A DNA stretch of 64,000 nucleotides from Mesorhizobium sp. AR10 (lineage in GTDB: Bacteria > Pseudomonadota > Alphaproteobacteria > Rhizobiales > Rhizobiaceae): positions 2,148,001 to 2,212,000 of the forward strand of contig NZ_CP080524.1 of assembly GCF_024746795.1 (NCBI RefSeq). Direction: 5' to 3'. How positions within the stretch are numbered: position 1 is the stretch's first letter; every line of letters begins with the position of its first letter. Both the position numbers and the translations under genes were made by a program. The notes under the pieces are model-generated. The model was given only the letters and a program-made list of their open reading frames with translations. It did no database searches and had not been told where the DNA came from. Positions 7,909-17,489 of this stretch are shown piece by piece.

Positions 7909-9441
7909 ATGGCGCAAGCCGCAATCGAGCTTATCGGCATCAACAAGAGTTTTGGCGCCGTGCGCGCCAACCGCGACATCAATCTGGAAATTGCCCGCGG
8001 CACCATCCACGGCATTGTTGGCGAGAACGGCGCCGGCAAGTCGACGCTGATGTCGATCCTCTATGGCTTCTACCAGGCCGACAGCGGCGAAATTCACGTC
8101 GGCGGCAAGCCGGCGTCGATCAAGACACCCAACGACGCGATCGCGCTCGGCATTGGCATGGTGCACCAGCATTTCATGCTGGTCGACAATTTCTCGGTGC
8201 TGGAAAACATCATTCTCGGCGCCGAAAGCGATGCGCTGCTGAAGAAGAGCATCGCCAAGGCGCGGTCCGAACTGGAGCGTCTCGAGCGCGAATACGGGCT
8301 CGAGGTCGATCCCGATGCGATCATCGAGGAGTTGCCGGTTGGCCTGCAGCAGCGCGTCGAAATCCTCAAGGCACTCTATCGCGGCGCCGAGATCCTGATC
8401 CTCGACGAGCCGACGGGCGTGCTCACGCCGGCCGAGGCCGACCATCTGTTCCGCATCCTCAAGCAGTTGAAGGAGCAGGGCAAGACGGTGGTGCTGATCA
8501 CCCACAAGCTGCGCGAGATCATGGCCATCACCGACACCGTCTCGGTCATGCGCCAGGGCACGATGGTGGCGACGCGGGAAACCAGGAAGACCACCGTCGA
8601 GGAACTGGCCGAGCTGATGGTCGGCCGGCGTGTGTTGCTGAGAGTGGAAAAGGGCGAGGCGGAAGCCGGCGGCGTCAAGCTCGCGGTCAAGAACCTGACG
8701 GTGAAGGATTCACGCGGCGTCACCATGGTCGACGACATCTCCTTTGACATACGTGCCGGCGAGATCGTCGGTATTGCCGGCGTTGCCGGCAACGGCCAAT
8801 CCGAACTGCTCGAGGCGATTTCCGGGATCAGACGCGCCGTTTCAGGCTCGGTCATGCTCGACGGCAAGCCGATCGACCTGACCGGCGCTGCCGATCCGGG
8901 TGAACTGCGCGACCGCGGCCTTGCCCATGTGCCGGAGGACCGTCACCATGTCGGGCTGGTGCTGGCCTTCGAGGAGAACGAGAATTCGATCCTCGGCTAT
9001 CACGACGACGAGCGCTATCTGAAGGGGCCGTTCCTCAACATCGACGCCATCCGCGACGATGCCAAGGAAAAGATCACCAAATACGACATTCGCCCGGCGG
9101 ACTGCCGGCTCAAGACCGCCAATTTTTCCGGTGGCAACCAGCAGAAGATCGTGCTGGCGCGGGAAATGGAACAGGATCCGGGCGTGCTGATCGTCGGCCA
9201 GCCGACGCGCGGCGTCGATGTCGGCGCCATCGAATTCATCCACAAGCGCCTCATCGCCATGCGGGATCAGGGCAAGGCCGTGCTGGTGGTGTCTGTCGAA
9301 CTGGACGAGATACGCTCGCTCTCCGACCGCATCCTGGTGATGTTTGCCGGCCGCATCGTCGGCGAGCGTGGCGCGGAGGCGACCGAAGGCGAATTGGGCC
9401 TGCTGATGGCCGGCGTCGAGCATCAGGAGGCCGCACAATGA
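7909..9441 (+). CDS. Nucleoside ABC transporter ATP-binding protein, two ABC domains
   Basis: A 510-residue tandem ATPase of the sugar/nucleoside importer type. Domain 1 has Walker A GENGAGKST at 38-46 and Walker B LILDEPTGVLTP. Domain 2 has the usual degenerate Walker A (GVAGNGQSE), a good signature (NFSGGNQQK) and a modified Walker B (LIVGQPTRGVD). In this class only one of the two sites is fully canonical. It overlaps the next permease by four bases (ATGA), and the following genes encode two permeases and nucleoside enzymes. It should energise uptake of nucleosides captured by the BMP protein at 6009. The specificity is inferred from context. Confidence 0.92.
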   Translation: MAQAAIELIGINKSFGAVRANRDINLEIARGTIHGIVGENGAGKSTLMSILYGFYQADSGEIHVGGKPASIKTPNDAIALGIGMVHQHFMLVDNFSVLENIILGAESDALLKKSIAKARSELERLEREYGLEVDPDAIIEELPVGLQQRVEILKALYRGAEILILDEPTGVLTPAEADHLFRILKQLKEQGKTVVLITHKLREIMAITDTVSVMRQGTMVATRETRKTTVEELAELMVGRRVLLRVEKGEAEAGGVKLAVKNLTVKDSRGVTMVDDISFDIRAGEIVGIAGVAGNGQSELLEAISGIRRAVSGSVMLDGKPIDLTGAADPGELRDRGLAHVPEDRHHVGLVLAFEENENSILGYHDDERYLKGPFLNIDAIRDDAKEKITKYDIRPADCRLKTANFSGGNQQKIVLAREMEQDPGVLIVGQPTRGVDVGAIEFIHKRLIAMRDQGKAVLVVSVELDEIRSLSDRILVMFAGRIVGERGAEATEGELGLLMAGVEHQEAAQ

Positions 9442-10577
9442 GCACGCCTTATGCCAAGCTGCCGGGCTGGGCCGACTACGGGCTGATCCCTGTGATCAAC
9501 CTGTTCGTTGCCTTCGTCGTTGCCGGCTTCGTCGTCATCCTGGTTGGGGAAAATCCGTTCCGTGCCGCCGTCATCCTGGTCGAAGGCGCCTTCGGCAGGG
9601 GGCAAGGCATCGCGTTTACGCTTTTCTACGCCACCACTTTCATCTTCAGCGGGCTTTCGGTGGCGGTTGCGGCGCATTGCGGCCTGTTCAACATCGGTGG
9701 CGAAGGTCAGGGCTATATTGCCGGTCTCGGCATCGGCATCGTCTGCCTGGCCTTCGACAGCGTGCTGCCGTGGTGGCTCACCTTCCCGCTGGCGATCATC
9801 GCCGCCGCGGCGATGGGCGCGCTGTGGGCGCTGATCCCGGCCTACCTGCAGGCCAAGCGCGGTTCGCACATCGTCATCACCACCATCATGTTCAATTTCA
9901 TCGCCGCCAGCGTCATGGTCTATGCGCTGGTGGGCATGCTGAAGCCGGCCGGCTCGATGGCGCCGCAGACGCGCACCTTCCTCGACGGCGCGCAGTTGCC
10001 GAAGCTCAACTGGGTCATCGAACTGTTCGGCGCCAAGATACGCTCGGCGCCGCTGAACGTCTCCTTCCTGCTGGCTCTGGTCATGGCCTATCTGGTCTGG
10101 CTGCTGATCTGGCGCACCAAGCTCGGCTACGAGATGCGCACCTACGGGCACAGCCCGAAAGCGGCACGCTACGCCGGCATTTCGGAAACCCGCATCATCA
10201 TTATCGCCATGATGATTTCGGGCGCGCTGGCCGGCATGATGGCGCTCAATCCGACGATGGGGGACCAGCACAATGTCGCGCTCGATTTCGTCTCCGGCGC
10301 CGGTTTCGTCGGTATCGCGGTGGCGCTGATGGGGCGCCTGCATCCGGTCGGCATCGTGCTGGCGGCGATCCTGTTCGGCATGCTCTACCAGGGCGGTGCC
10401 GAACTCGCCTTCGAGATGCCGGCCATCAGCCGCGACATGATCGTCATCATCCAGGGACTGGTCATCCTGTTCGCCGGCGCGCTCGAGCACATGTTCCGGC
10501 CCTATATCCAGGCATTGTTCGCTTCCATCAGCCCGAGAACAGTCGGCATGGAAGCGGCCAAGGGGAAGGGTGCCTGA
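9438..10577 (+). CDS. Nucleoside ABC transporter permease 1
   Basis: A 379-residue, multi-helix permease of the BPD_transp_2 family, with the conserved cytoplasmic region GLFNIGGEGQGYIAGLG typical of BMP-linked nucleoside permeases. The start ATG overlaps the stop of the ATPase gene, and two bases separate its stop from the next start, indicating translational coupling. It forms a heterodimeric membrane channel with the following permease. Confidence 0.9.
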   Translation: MSTPYAKLPGWADYGLIPVINLFVAFVVAGFVVILVGENPFRAAVILVEGAFGRGQGIAFTLFYATTFIFSGLSVAVAAHCGLFNIGGEGQGYIAGLGIGIVCLAFDSVLPWWLTFPLAIIAAAAMGALWALIPAYLQAKRGSHIVITTIMFNFIAASVMVYALVGMLKPAGSMAPQTRTFLDGAQLPKLNWVIELFGAKIRSAPLNVSFLLALVMAYLVWLLIWRTKLGYEMRTYGHSPKAARYAGISETRIIIIAMMISGALAGMMALNPTMGDQHNVALDFVSGAGFVGIAVALMGRLHPVGIVLAAILFGMLYQGGAELAFEMPAISRDMIVIIQGLVILFAGALEHMFRPYIQALFASISPRTVGMEAAKGKGA

Positions 10578-10578
10578 G

Positions 10579-11550
10579 ATGGATCTCTTCAACGCTGTCA
10601 TCCAGATACTCGACTCGACCATCCGCCTGTCGGTGCCGCTGCTGCTTGCCTGTCTGGCCGGACTCTATTCGGAGCGCGCTGGCATTTTTGACATCGGGCT
10701 CGAGGGCAAGATGCTGGTCGGCGCGTTCGCGGGTGCCGCCGCCGCCTCGGTCTTCCATTCCGCCTATATCGGCCTCGGCATGGCCGTCCTGATCTCGGTA
10801 GCCTTCGCGCTGATCCACGGCTTTGCCTCGATCACCCATCGCGGCAACCAGATCGTCTCCGGCGTGGCGATCAATTTCATTGCTGCCGGATCGACCATCA
10901 TGCTGGGCCAGCACTGGTTCCAGCAAGGCGGGCGCACCCCGGCTTTGGCGCCGAACGAGCGGTTCGAGGCGATCACCTTGCCCGGCGCCGATGCCGTCAA
11001 GGACGTGCCCATCCTCGGTCAGATCTATTCGGTGCTGCTGTCCGGCCACTCGGTGCTGGTCTATCTCGCCTTCCTGATGGTGCCGTTCACCTGGTGGGTG
11101 CTGTTTCGCACGCGCTTCGGTTTGCGCCTGCGCGCGGTCGGCGAGAACCCGGCCGCCGTCGATACGGCCGGCATCTCGGTCGCCTGGCTGCGCTACCGGG
11201 CGCTGATTTGCACCGGCGTGCTCACCGGTGTTGCCGGCGCCTACCTGTCGATGGCGCAGAATGGCGGCTTCGTGAAGGACATGACCGCCGGCAAGGGCTA
11301 TATCGCGCTGGCGGCGCTGATCTTCGCCAAGTGGAAGCCGGTCAACGCCATGTTCGCCTGCCTGTTGTTCGGCTTCCTCGATGCGCTGGCGATCCGCCTG
11401 CAAGGCACGCCGCTGCCGCTGATCGGCAAGGTGCCGGTACAATTCATGCAGGCACTGCCCTATATCCTTACCGTCATCCTGCTTGCCGGCTTCATCGGCA
11501 AGGCCATCCCGCCGCGCGCCGGCGGCGTGCCCTACGTCAAGGAACGCTGA
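10579..11550 (+). CDS. Nucleoside ABC transporter permease 2
   Basis: A 323-residue hydrophobic permease with the matching motif ERAGIFDIGLEGKMLVGAF. The ATG at 10579, with AAGGGGAAGGG upstream, is preferred over the in-frame GTG at 10570. Four bases separate its end from cdd, so uptake and deamination genes share one operon. Confidence 0.9.
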   Translation: MDLFNAVIQILDSTIRLSVPLLLACLAGLYSERAGIFDIGLEGKMLVGAFAGAAAASVFHSAYIGLGMAVLISVAFALIHGFASITHRGNQIVSGVAINFIAAGSTIMLGQHWFQQGGRTPALAPNERFEAITLPGADAVKDVPILGQIYSVLLSGHSVLVYLAFLMVPFTWWVLFRTRFGLRLRAVGENPAAVDTAGISVAWLRYRALICTGVLTGVAGAYLSMAQNGGFVKDMTAGKGYIALAALIFAKWKPVNAMFACLLFGFLDALAIRLQGTPLPLIGKVPVQFMQALPYILTVILLAGFIGKAIPPRAGGVPYVKER

Positions 11551-11554
11551 TTTA

Positions 11555-11947
11555 ATGGCTCATGATTTGTTCCAAGCGGCGCAAGCCGCCATGGCCAAGG
11601 CCTATGCGCCCTATTCGAAATTCCCGGTCGGGGCTGCGTTGCGTACCGAGGACGGCCGGGTCTTTGCCGGCGCCAATGTCGAGAACGCATCCTTTCCGGA
11701 AGGCTGGTGCGCCGAAACCACGGCGCTCGGCAACTACATCATGGGCGGCGGCGGCAAGATCACCGAGGTCGCGGTGATCGCCGAGCGCATGGCGAAATGC
11801 TCGCCCTGCGGCGGCTGCCGGCAACGGCTGGCCGAGTTCTGCCAGCCTGATACGAAGCTATACCTGTGCGACAATGCCGGCGTGGTCGAGACTGTCACCA
11901 TGGCTGACTTGCTGCCATACGGTTTCAAAGGTGACATATTGAAATGA
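11555..11947 (+). CDS. cdd: Cytidine deaminase
   Basis: A 130-residue homotetrameric-type cytidine deaminase, converting cytidine and deoxycytidine to uridine and deoxyuridine. The zinc site is complete: C52-A-E54 after ENASFPEGW, and P84-C85-G-G-C88. The substrate-binding FPVGAAL lies near residue 23. Length and motifs match the short, single-domain class. It lies between the permease and the purine nucleoside phosphorylase genes, and its product uridine would feed phosphorolysis and Upp. Confidence 0.95.
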   Translation: MAHDLFQAAQAAMAKAYAPYSKFPVGAALRTEDGRVFAGANVENASFPEGWCAETTALGNYIMGGGGKITEVAVIAERMAKCSPCGGCRQRLAEFCQPDTKLYLCDNAGVVETVTMADLLPYGFKGDILK

Positions 11948-11960
11948 AGAGCTGGCTGAA

Positions 11961-12779
11961 ATGAAGGAAGCGCTGGATCATCTCGTTGAACGGCTCGACG
12001 GGCTGGCGCCGACCACCGCGCTGGTGTTGGGCTCGGGCCTTGGTGGGCTTGTCGACCGGGTCGAGGATGCGGTCCGCATTTCCTATGCGGATTTGCCCGG
12101 CTTTCCCAGAAGCGGCGTTACAGGCCACGCCGGCGAAGTGGTGGCGGGGCTTTTCGCCGGCACGCCAGTGCTGATGCTGTCCGGCCGTGCTCACTATTAC
12201 GAGCATGGCGTTGCTGCGGCGATGCGGCCGGCGCTGGAAGTGCTGGCAGGCATCGGCATCACCAAGCTGATCCTCACCAATGCCGCCGGTTCGGTCGACC
12301 CGGACATGGGTCCCGGCTCGGTGATGCTGATCACCGACCACATCAATTTCTCAGGGTCCAATCCACTGATCGGCGAGCCGAGCGACCGCCGTTTCGTCGG
12401 CCTGACCGAAGCCTATGACGCCGGCATTCGCTCGGCGATCGAGAAGGCAGCGAAGGCGACCAGCACTAAGCTGCACAAGGGTGTCTACATGTGGTTTTCC
12501 GGGCCGTGCTTCGAGACACCGGCCGAAATCCGCATGGCGCGCATCATGGGCGCCAATGCGGTAGGCATGTCGACCGTGCCGGAGGTTATTCTCGCCCGCT
12601 TCCTCGGCCTGCGTGTCGCTGCCTGTTCGGTCGTCACCAACCTCGCGGCAGGGATGACCGGAGCGGAGCTTTCGCACCAGGAAACCAAGGACATGGCGCC
12701 GATCGGCGGCGCGCGGCTGGCGACGATCCTCCAGCGTGTGTTCCAGGACGGGCTGCCGGAGAGCAAGGTCCCGGCCTGA
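11961..12779 (+). CDS. Purine nucleoside phosphorylase (PNP-I, trimeric class)
   Basis: A 272-residue enzyme that splits purine nucleosides with phosphate to the free base and (deoxy)ribose-1-phosphate. Diagnostic segments: LVLGSGLGGLVD near residue 21 (phosphate loop), SGRAHYYEHG, LILTNAAGSVDPDMGPG, a GPCFETPAEIRM stretch, and a C-terminal VVTNLAAGM. The length fits the trimeric PunA/XapA/DeoD2 type rather than the hexameric DeoD. The ATG has no strong ribosome site but follows cdd by 13 bases. Its stop overlaps the start of deoA (TGATG). Confidence 0.92.
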   Translation: MKEALDHLVERLDGLAPTTALVLGSGLGGLVDRVEDAVRISYADLPGFPRSGVTGHAGEVVAGLFAGTPVLMLSGRAHYYEHGVAAAMRPALEVLAGIGITKLILTNAAGSVDPDMGPGSVMLITDHINFSGSNPLIGEPSDRRFVGLTEAYDAGIRSAIEKAAKATSTKLHKGVYMWFSGPCFETPAEIRMARIMGANAVGMSTVPEVILARFLGLRVAACSVVTNLAAGMTGAELSHQETKDMAPIGGARLATILQRVFQDGLPESKVPA

Positions 12780-14098
12780 TGCTTCCTCAGGAAATCATCC
12801 GCCGTAAGCGCGACGGCCAGAAGCTGTCGACGCAGGAGATCGCCGGCTTCATCGAGGGCCTGACCTCAGGCATCGTCTCGGACGGCCAGATCGGCGCCTT
12901 CGCCATGGCGGTCTTCTTCAACGGCATGAGCCGCGACGAGGCTGTGGCGCTGACGCTTGCCATGCGCGATACCGGCGATGTGCTCGACTGGTCGGACCTG
13001 CCCGGCCCGGTCACTGACAAGCACTCGACAGGCGGCGTCGGCGACAATGTCTCGCTGATGCTGGCGCCGATCGTCGCCGCCTGCGGCGCCTATGTGCCGA
13101 TGATATCAGGTCGGGGTCTCGGCCATACCGGCGGCACGCTGGACAAGATGGATGCGATCCCCGGCTATATCAGCCAGCCGGATATTGCGCGCTTTCGCAA
13201 GACGGTGCTCGAAACCGGATGCGCCATCATCGGCCAGACCGCCGATCTGGCGCCTGCCGACCGCAGGCTCTATGCGATCCGCGATGTGACGGGAACCGTC
13301 GAATCGGTACCGCTGATCACCGCCTCGATCCTGTCGAAGAAGCTCGCCGCCGGCCTGCAGTCGCTGGTGCTCGACGTCAAGGTCGGCAATGGCGCTTTCA
13401 TGGAGAAATCGCGCGACGCAACGGCACTGGCGAACAGCCTGGTGGAAGTCGCCAACGGTGCCGGCCTGAAGGCCTCGGCGTTGGTAACCGGCATGAACGA
13501 GCCGCTGGCGTCGGCTGCCGGCAACGCGGTCGAGGTGCACAATGCGGTCGACTTCCTCACCGGCCGTTACCGCGACCGGCGGCTGGAGGATGTGACGCTG
13601 GCTCTGGCCGCCGAGATGCTGCAATCCGCCGGGCTGGTGTCGTCCAATCAGGACGGCATGCGGCGCGCCGCCGAGACGCTTGCCGGTGGCCGCGCGGCCG
13701 CCATGTTTGCGCGCATGGTGGCGGCACTTGGCGGTCCCGCCGACTTCGTCGAGAAGCCGGAAAAATACCTGCCGAAGGCGGCGGTGGAGTTTGCCGTGAA
13801 GGCGCCCGAAAACGGCTTTGTCACCGGTATCGCCACCCGCGACATCGGGCTCGCGGTCGTCGGGCTTGGTGGCGGGCGGACGAGGCCTGACGACAGGATC
13901 GACCATGCGGTCGGCATCACCAGGCTGTTGCCGGTTGGTGCGGAGGTGCGGGCCGGCGAGGCGCTGGCCCTGGTCCATGCCCGCACCCTGGCGGATGCAG
14001 AGGCGGCCGCTGCCGCCGTGCTTTCGGCCTATGCGATCGGCGCCTCGAAGCCGCCAGCGGACAAGAGTGTGATCCGGCGGATCCTGCCGCGCGGTTAA
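12779..14098 (+). CDS. deoA: Thymidine phosphorylase
   Basis: A 439-residue pyrimidine nucleoside phosphorylase, converting thymidine or deoxyuridine to the base and deoxyribose-1-phosphate. It has the family signature GRGLGHTGGTLDK at about residues 110-122, the phosphate-binding KHSTGGVGD, and the C-terminal PYNP_C domain. The frame is open for another 96 codons upstream, but that is shadow sequence inside the phosphorylase gene; the coupled ATG at 12779 gives the standard N-terminus MLPQEIIRRKRDG. It is the last gene of the rightward uptake/salvage operon. No deoC or deoB is in the window. Confidence 0.95.
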   Translation: MLPQEIIRRKRDGQKLSTQEIAGFIEGLTSGIVSDGQIGAFAMAVFFNGMSRDEAVALTLAMRDTGDVLDWSDLPGPVTDKHSTGGVGDNVSLMLAPIVAACGAYVPMISGRGLGHTGGTLDKMDAIPGYISQPDIARFRKTVLETGCAIIGQTADLAPADRRLYAIRDVTGTVESVPLITASILSKKLAAGLQSLVLDVKVGNGAFMEKSRDATALANSLVEVANGAGLKASALVTGMNEPLASAAGNAVEVHNAVDFLTGRYRDRRLEDVTLALAAEMLQSAGLVSSNQDGMRRAAETLAGGRAAAMFARMVAALGGPADFVEKPEKYLPKAAVEFAVKAPENGFVTGIATRDIGLAVVGLGGGRTRPDDRIDHAVGITRLLPVGAEVRAGEALALVHARTLADAEAAAAAVLSAYAIGASKPPADKSVIRRILPRG

Positions 14099-14119
14099 CA
14101 GGAGCCGGAAAGGTTCTTT

Positions 14120-14683
14120 CTACTGGACGAGCAGCAGCGTGCCGTTCTCGACCTGGTATTTTTGAAGCCGCTGCAGAAAGCTCATGCCGATCAGGTTGGC
14201 GCGCAGCGCCTTGTCGTCGAGCACGACGGCCTGGACGTCCTCGACCGTGATCTTGCCGATCTGCAGACGATCGATGGTCACCACGGCCGCCTTGATCGCG
14301 CCGTTGGCGGTGTTGACCTCGTGGCGGAAATCCGACTGGTTCAGCGAGAGGCCGATCCTGCGTGCCGTCGACGTGTTGATGGCGACCAGCGTGGCGCCGG
14401 TGTCGATCAGGCCGTCGACCTGACGGCCGTTGAGCTTGAGCGAAGTCGTGAAGTGCCCGCGCTCGTCGGCTGCAACCAGAACCTTGCGGCCGAGCGGCTG
14501 CGCCATCGGTGGCTTGTCGGGGACCGCGACCAGCTGAAGTTCGGCTTGCGTCTCAGTCGCAGGCTTGGCCCCAATTGCCGATTGCAGCAGGCCGTCGAAC
14601 ATTTGCGGATTCGACTGATAGGCGATCGGGATCAGTACCGATGTTCCGGCAATCACGCAAAAGACGAGAACTGTGCGCAGCAT
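14120..14683 (-). CDS. Membrane-anchored retropepsin-like aspartic protease (TIGR02281 type)
   Basis: A 187-residue protein with an N-terminal signal anchor (about 1-23) and a single retropepsin-like domain. The catalytic motif is DTGA at 94-97, followed by INTSTARRIGL. Family members are clan AA proteases of alpha- and gammaproteobacteria with poorly known substrates; the catalytic domain should lie in the periplasm. It converges on deoA with a 21-base gap and is unrelated to nucleoside metabolism by sequence. Confidence 0.85.
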   Translation of the reverse strand: MLRTVLVFCVIAGTSVLIPIAYQSNPQMFDGLLQSAIGAKPATETQAELQLVAVPDKPPMAQPLGRKVLVAADERGHFTTSLKLNGRQVDGLIDTGATLVAINTSTARRIGLSLNQSDFRHEVNTANGAIKAAVVTIDRLQIGKITVEDVQAVVLDDKALRANLIGMSFLQRLQKYQVENGTLLLVQ

Positions 14684-14790
14684 GGGTCGGCCTTCGTGAG
14701 CGCAGACCCTAATCCCGACATGGTGTTTGCCGCTTTAACGCGCGCCGAAACCGCGCCTTTGCGTAAACGACCGGTAAACGGCCGTCACGA

Positions 14791-15420
14791 TTATTTTGTC
14801 CCATACATGCGGTCGCCGGCATCGCCGAGGCCGGGCATGATGTAGCCTTTCTCGTTGAGCTGGCGGTCGATGGAGGCGGTGAAGACGGGAACATCCGGAT
14901 GCGCCTTGGTGAAGCGCTCGATGCCCTCGGGTGCCGCCAACAGGCACAGGAAGCGGATGTTGGTGGCGCCGCGCCCTTTCAGCTTGTCGATCGCCGCGAT
15001 CGCCGAATTGGCGGTGGCCAGCATCGGATCGACGACGATCACCAGCCGGTCGGCAAGATCGCTCGGCGCCTTGAAGAAATACTCGACCGCTTCCAGCGTT
15101 TCATGGTCGCGGTAGAGGCCGATATGGGCGACGCGCGCCGCCGGCACCAGATCGAGCAGGCCTTCGAGCAAGCCGTTGCCGGCGCGCAGCACCGAGGCAA
15201 AGACCAGCTTCTTGCCTTCCAGCGTCGGTGCCTCCATGGTTTCGATCGGCGTTTCGATCGTCGTCGTCGTCAGTTCGAGGTTGCGGGTAACCTCGTAGCC
15301 AAGCAGCAGCGAGATCTCGCGCAGCAACCGCCGGAAGCCGGCGGTCGAGGTTTCCTTTTTGCGCATGATGGTCAGCTTGTGCTGGACAAGCGGGTGGTCG
15401 ACGACTGTGACGCCCTGCAT
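14791..15420 (-). CDS. upp: Uracil phosphoribosyltransferase
   Basis: A 209-residue enzyme making UMP from uracil and PRPP. It has the PRPP loop ([18 protein letters not shown]) and the C-terminal uracil site [13 protein letters not shown]. It recovers the uracil released by the phosphorylases encoded nearby. It lies 100 bases downstream of add on the same strand and is likely co-transcribed with it, divergent from ubiE. Confidence 0.95.
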   Translation of the reverse strand: MQGVTVVDHPLVQHKLTIMRKKETSTAGFRRLLREISLLLGYEVTRNLELTTTTIETPIETMEAPTLEGKKLVFASVLRAGNGLLEGLLDLVPAARVAHIGLYRDHETLEAVEYFFKAPSDLADRLVIVVDPMLATANSAIAAIDKLKGRGATNIRFLCLLAAPEGIERFTKAHPDVPVFTASIDRQLNEKGYIMPGLGDAGDRMYGTK

Positions 15421-15520
15421 GGGTGTTCTCCTGAAATTCCGGCTGCTCGAACGACCCTAGCGACAATGCGCCGGCCAAGGAACCGCCTCGCAGCGCCGGC
15501 CACAGTTTTGTCGGGAGAAA

Positions 15521-16495
15521 TCAGCGCGCGGCGCCGTTGAGGCGGGCGAGAAGCGCGGTTTTGGTCTTCCTGTCGACGAAGGCGGCTTCGATGGCGGTTC
15601 TGGTGACGGCGGCCAGCGCCTTGTCGTCCATCGCAAAATGCTCGGCGGCGATGTCGTATTCGCGCTTCAGCGAGGTCCAGAAATAGGGCGGGTCGTCGGA
15701 GTTGAGCGTCACCTTGCAGCCGGCTGCTTTCAATGCCGGAAAGGGGTGATCGGCGAAACTGTCGAATACCCCAAGCGCGATGTTGGAGCCGGGGCAGCAT
15801 TCGAGCACGATGCCCTCGTCGGCGATGCGCCGCACAAGGTCGGGGTTCTCGATGGCGCGCACGCCGTGGCCGATGCGGGAAGGACGGATATGGTCGAGTG
15901 CCGCCTTGACGCTCTCCCAGCCCATCAGTTCGCCGGCATGGATGGTGATGCCGAGGCCAGCCTCGCGGGCGATCTCGAAGGCCCTGACATAGTCCTCGAA
16001 GTCGCCCATGCGCTCGTCGCCGGCAACGCCGAAGCCGGTCACCAGCGGGTGCCCGCAGCGGGCTGCGAAGCGCGCCGCCTGCTCGATCGATTCGACGCCG
16101 ACATGGCGCACGCCGGTGACGATCATGCGTCCCTCGATGCCGGTCTTGGCCTTGGCCCGCGCCATGCCCTCGCCGAGTGCGTCGGTATAGGCCTTGGGCG
16201 ACAGGCCGGCCTTCTTGGCGTGGTCGGGCGAGGTGAAGACCTCGGAATAGATGGCGCCGTCGCGGGCGAGACTGGTCAAATAGTGATCGGCCAACCGCGC
16301 ATAGTCCTCTTCGGAGCGGAACAGGTCGGAGGAGAAATCATAGGCGGCGAGGAAGGACGTGAAATCGTGCCAGACGAATGAGCCGTTCTGAATATAGGGC
16401 GAGGTGTCCTTGCCGTATTTCTGCGCCTGGCGGATGACGAGTTCGGGCGCCGCTGCCCCTTCGATGTGGCAGTGCAGTTCCGCTTTCAAGGCCAT
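15521..16495 (-). CDS. add: Adenosine deaminase
   Basis: A 324-residue amidohydrolase converting adenosine to inosine. Metal and catalytic residues are visible: H8-C-H10 (ELHCHIEGA), HAGE in the middle, GHG after SRI, and the C-terminal NSDDPPYF. Inosine is a substrate for the purine nucleoside phosphorylase at 11961. The start ATG at 16495 gives the family's usual short N-terminus. Some homologues act on adenine or N6-modified purines, so nucleoside specificity is inferred from length and neighbours. Confidence 0.88.
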   Translation of the reverse strand: MALKAELHCHIEGAAAPELVIRQAQKYGKDTSPYIQNGSFVWHDFTSFLAAYDFSSDLFRSEEDYARLADHYLTSLARDGAIYSEVFTSPDHAKKAGLSPKAYTDALGEGMARAKAKTGIEGRMIVTGVRHVGVESIEQAARFAARCGHPLVTGFGVAGDERMGDFEDYVRAFEIAREAGLGITIHAGELMGWESVKAALDHIRPSRIGHGVRAIENPDLVRRIADEGIVLECCPGSNIALGVFDSFADHPFPALKAAGCKVTLNSDDPPYFWTSLKREYDIAAEHFAMDDKALAAVTRTAIEAAFVDRKTKTALLARLNGAAR

Positions 16496-16642
16496 TCAAT
16501 CATCCCGTCAGGTCGGTCCAGGTCGTGGCCCCATAGGCATGGTTCCACGACCGGGAAGCGCGGCCGAACACCGCGCCTTAAACAATAGCGCCCGCACCAT
16601 CGATCGGCTATGGTCCCGCCGGTTTTATGACGGATCAAAATA

Positions 16643-17419
16643 ATGTCAGTTGAAAGAACCACAGCCGCGGGCGGCATGGAAACCTCCTATGGTTTCAAGC
16701 ATGTAGGGGCAGGCGACAAGCAGTCCCTGGTCAACGACGTTTTCCACAAGGTGGCGAACCGCTACGATCTGATGAATGATCTGATGTCGGCTGGCCTGCA
16801 TCGGCTCTGGAAGGACGCCATGGTCACATGGCTCAATCCGCCGAAGCGACCGGGCTGGAAGGTTCTCGACGTTGCCGGCGGCACCGGCGACGTGGCCTTC
16901 CGCATCGTCGAGAAGAGCCATGGCAATGCCCATGCCACCGTTCTCGACATCAACGGCTCGATGCTCGCCGTTGGCCGCGACCGGGCCGAGAAAAAAGGCC
17001 TGTCGGCAAACACCGATTTCGTCGAGGCCAATGCCGAGGAGCTGCCATTCGCAGATGCCACGTTCGACGCCTACACCATCGCTTTCGGCATTCGCAACGT
17101 GCCGCGCATCGATGTGGCGCTCTCAGAAGCCTATCGCGTGCTGAAACCCGGCGGGCGGTTCCTCTGCCTTGAGTTTTCCGAGGTCGACATGCCGTTGCTC
17201 GACAAGCTCTATGAAGCATGGTCGTTCAACGCCATCCCCAGGATCGGCAAGGCGGTCACCGGCGACGGCGAGCCCTATTCCTATCTGGTCGAATCGATCC
17301 GCAAATTTCCCAACCAGGTGAATTTTGCTTCCATGATCACCCGCGCGGGCTTCGATCGCGCCTCTTTCCGCAACTATTCGGCCGGCATCGCCGCTCTTCA
17401 TTCGGGCTGGAAGCTTTGA
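16643..17419 (+). CDS. ubiE: Ubiquinone/menaquinone C-methyltransferase UbiE
   Basis: A 258-residue SAM-dependent methyltransferase that C-methylates the benzoquinol ring during ubiquinone synthesis. It has the SAM motif [13 protein letters not shown] at about residues 74-86, the UbiE signature [18 protein letters not shown], and the second signature AFGIRNVPR. Its divergent start lies 147 bases from add. The next gene is ubiB, an arrangement common in alphaproteobacteria. Confidence 0.95.
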   Translation: MSVERTTAAGGMETSYGFKHVGAGDKQSLVNDVFHKVANRYDLMNDLMSAGLHRLWKDAMVTWLNPPKRPGWKVLDVAGGTGDVAFRIVEKSHGNAHATVLDINGSMLAVGRDRAEKKGLSANTDFVEANAEELPFADATFDAYTIAFGIRNVPRIDVALSEAYRVLKPGGRFLCLEFSEVDMPLLDKLYEAWSFNAIPRIGKAVTGDGEPYSYLVESIRKFPNQVNFASMITRAGFDRASFRNYSAGIAALHSGWKL

Positions 17420-17489
17420 GGCTGGCCCATATTTTTCATACTCGATGTGCCCAGCGCCGGTCTCGGAAATCGGCGGAGCAAGTGCGGCC

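Noticed and set aside
12491-12778. A 96-codon upstream extension of deoA
   Set aside because: It overlaps the purine nucleoside phosphorylase gene in another frame, and the coupled ATG at 12779 gives the standard deoA N-terminus.
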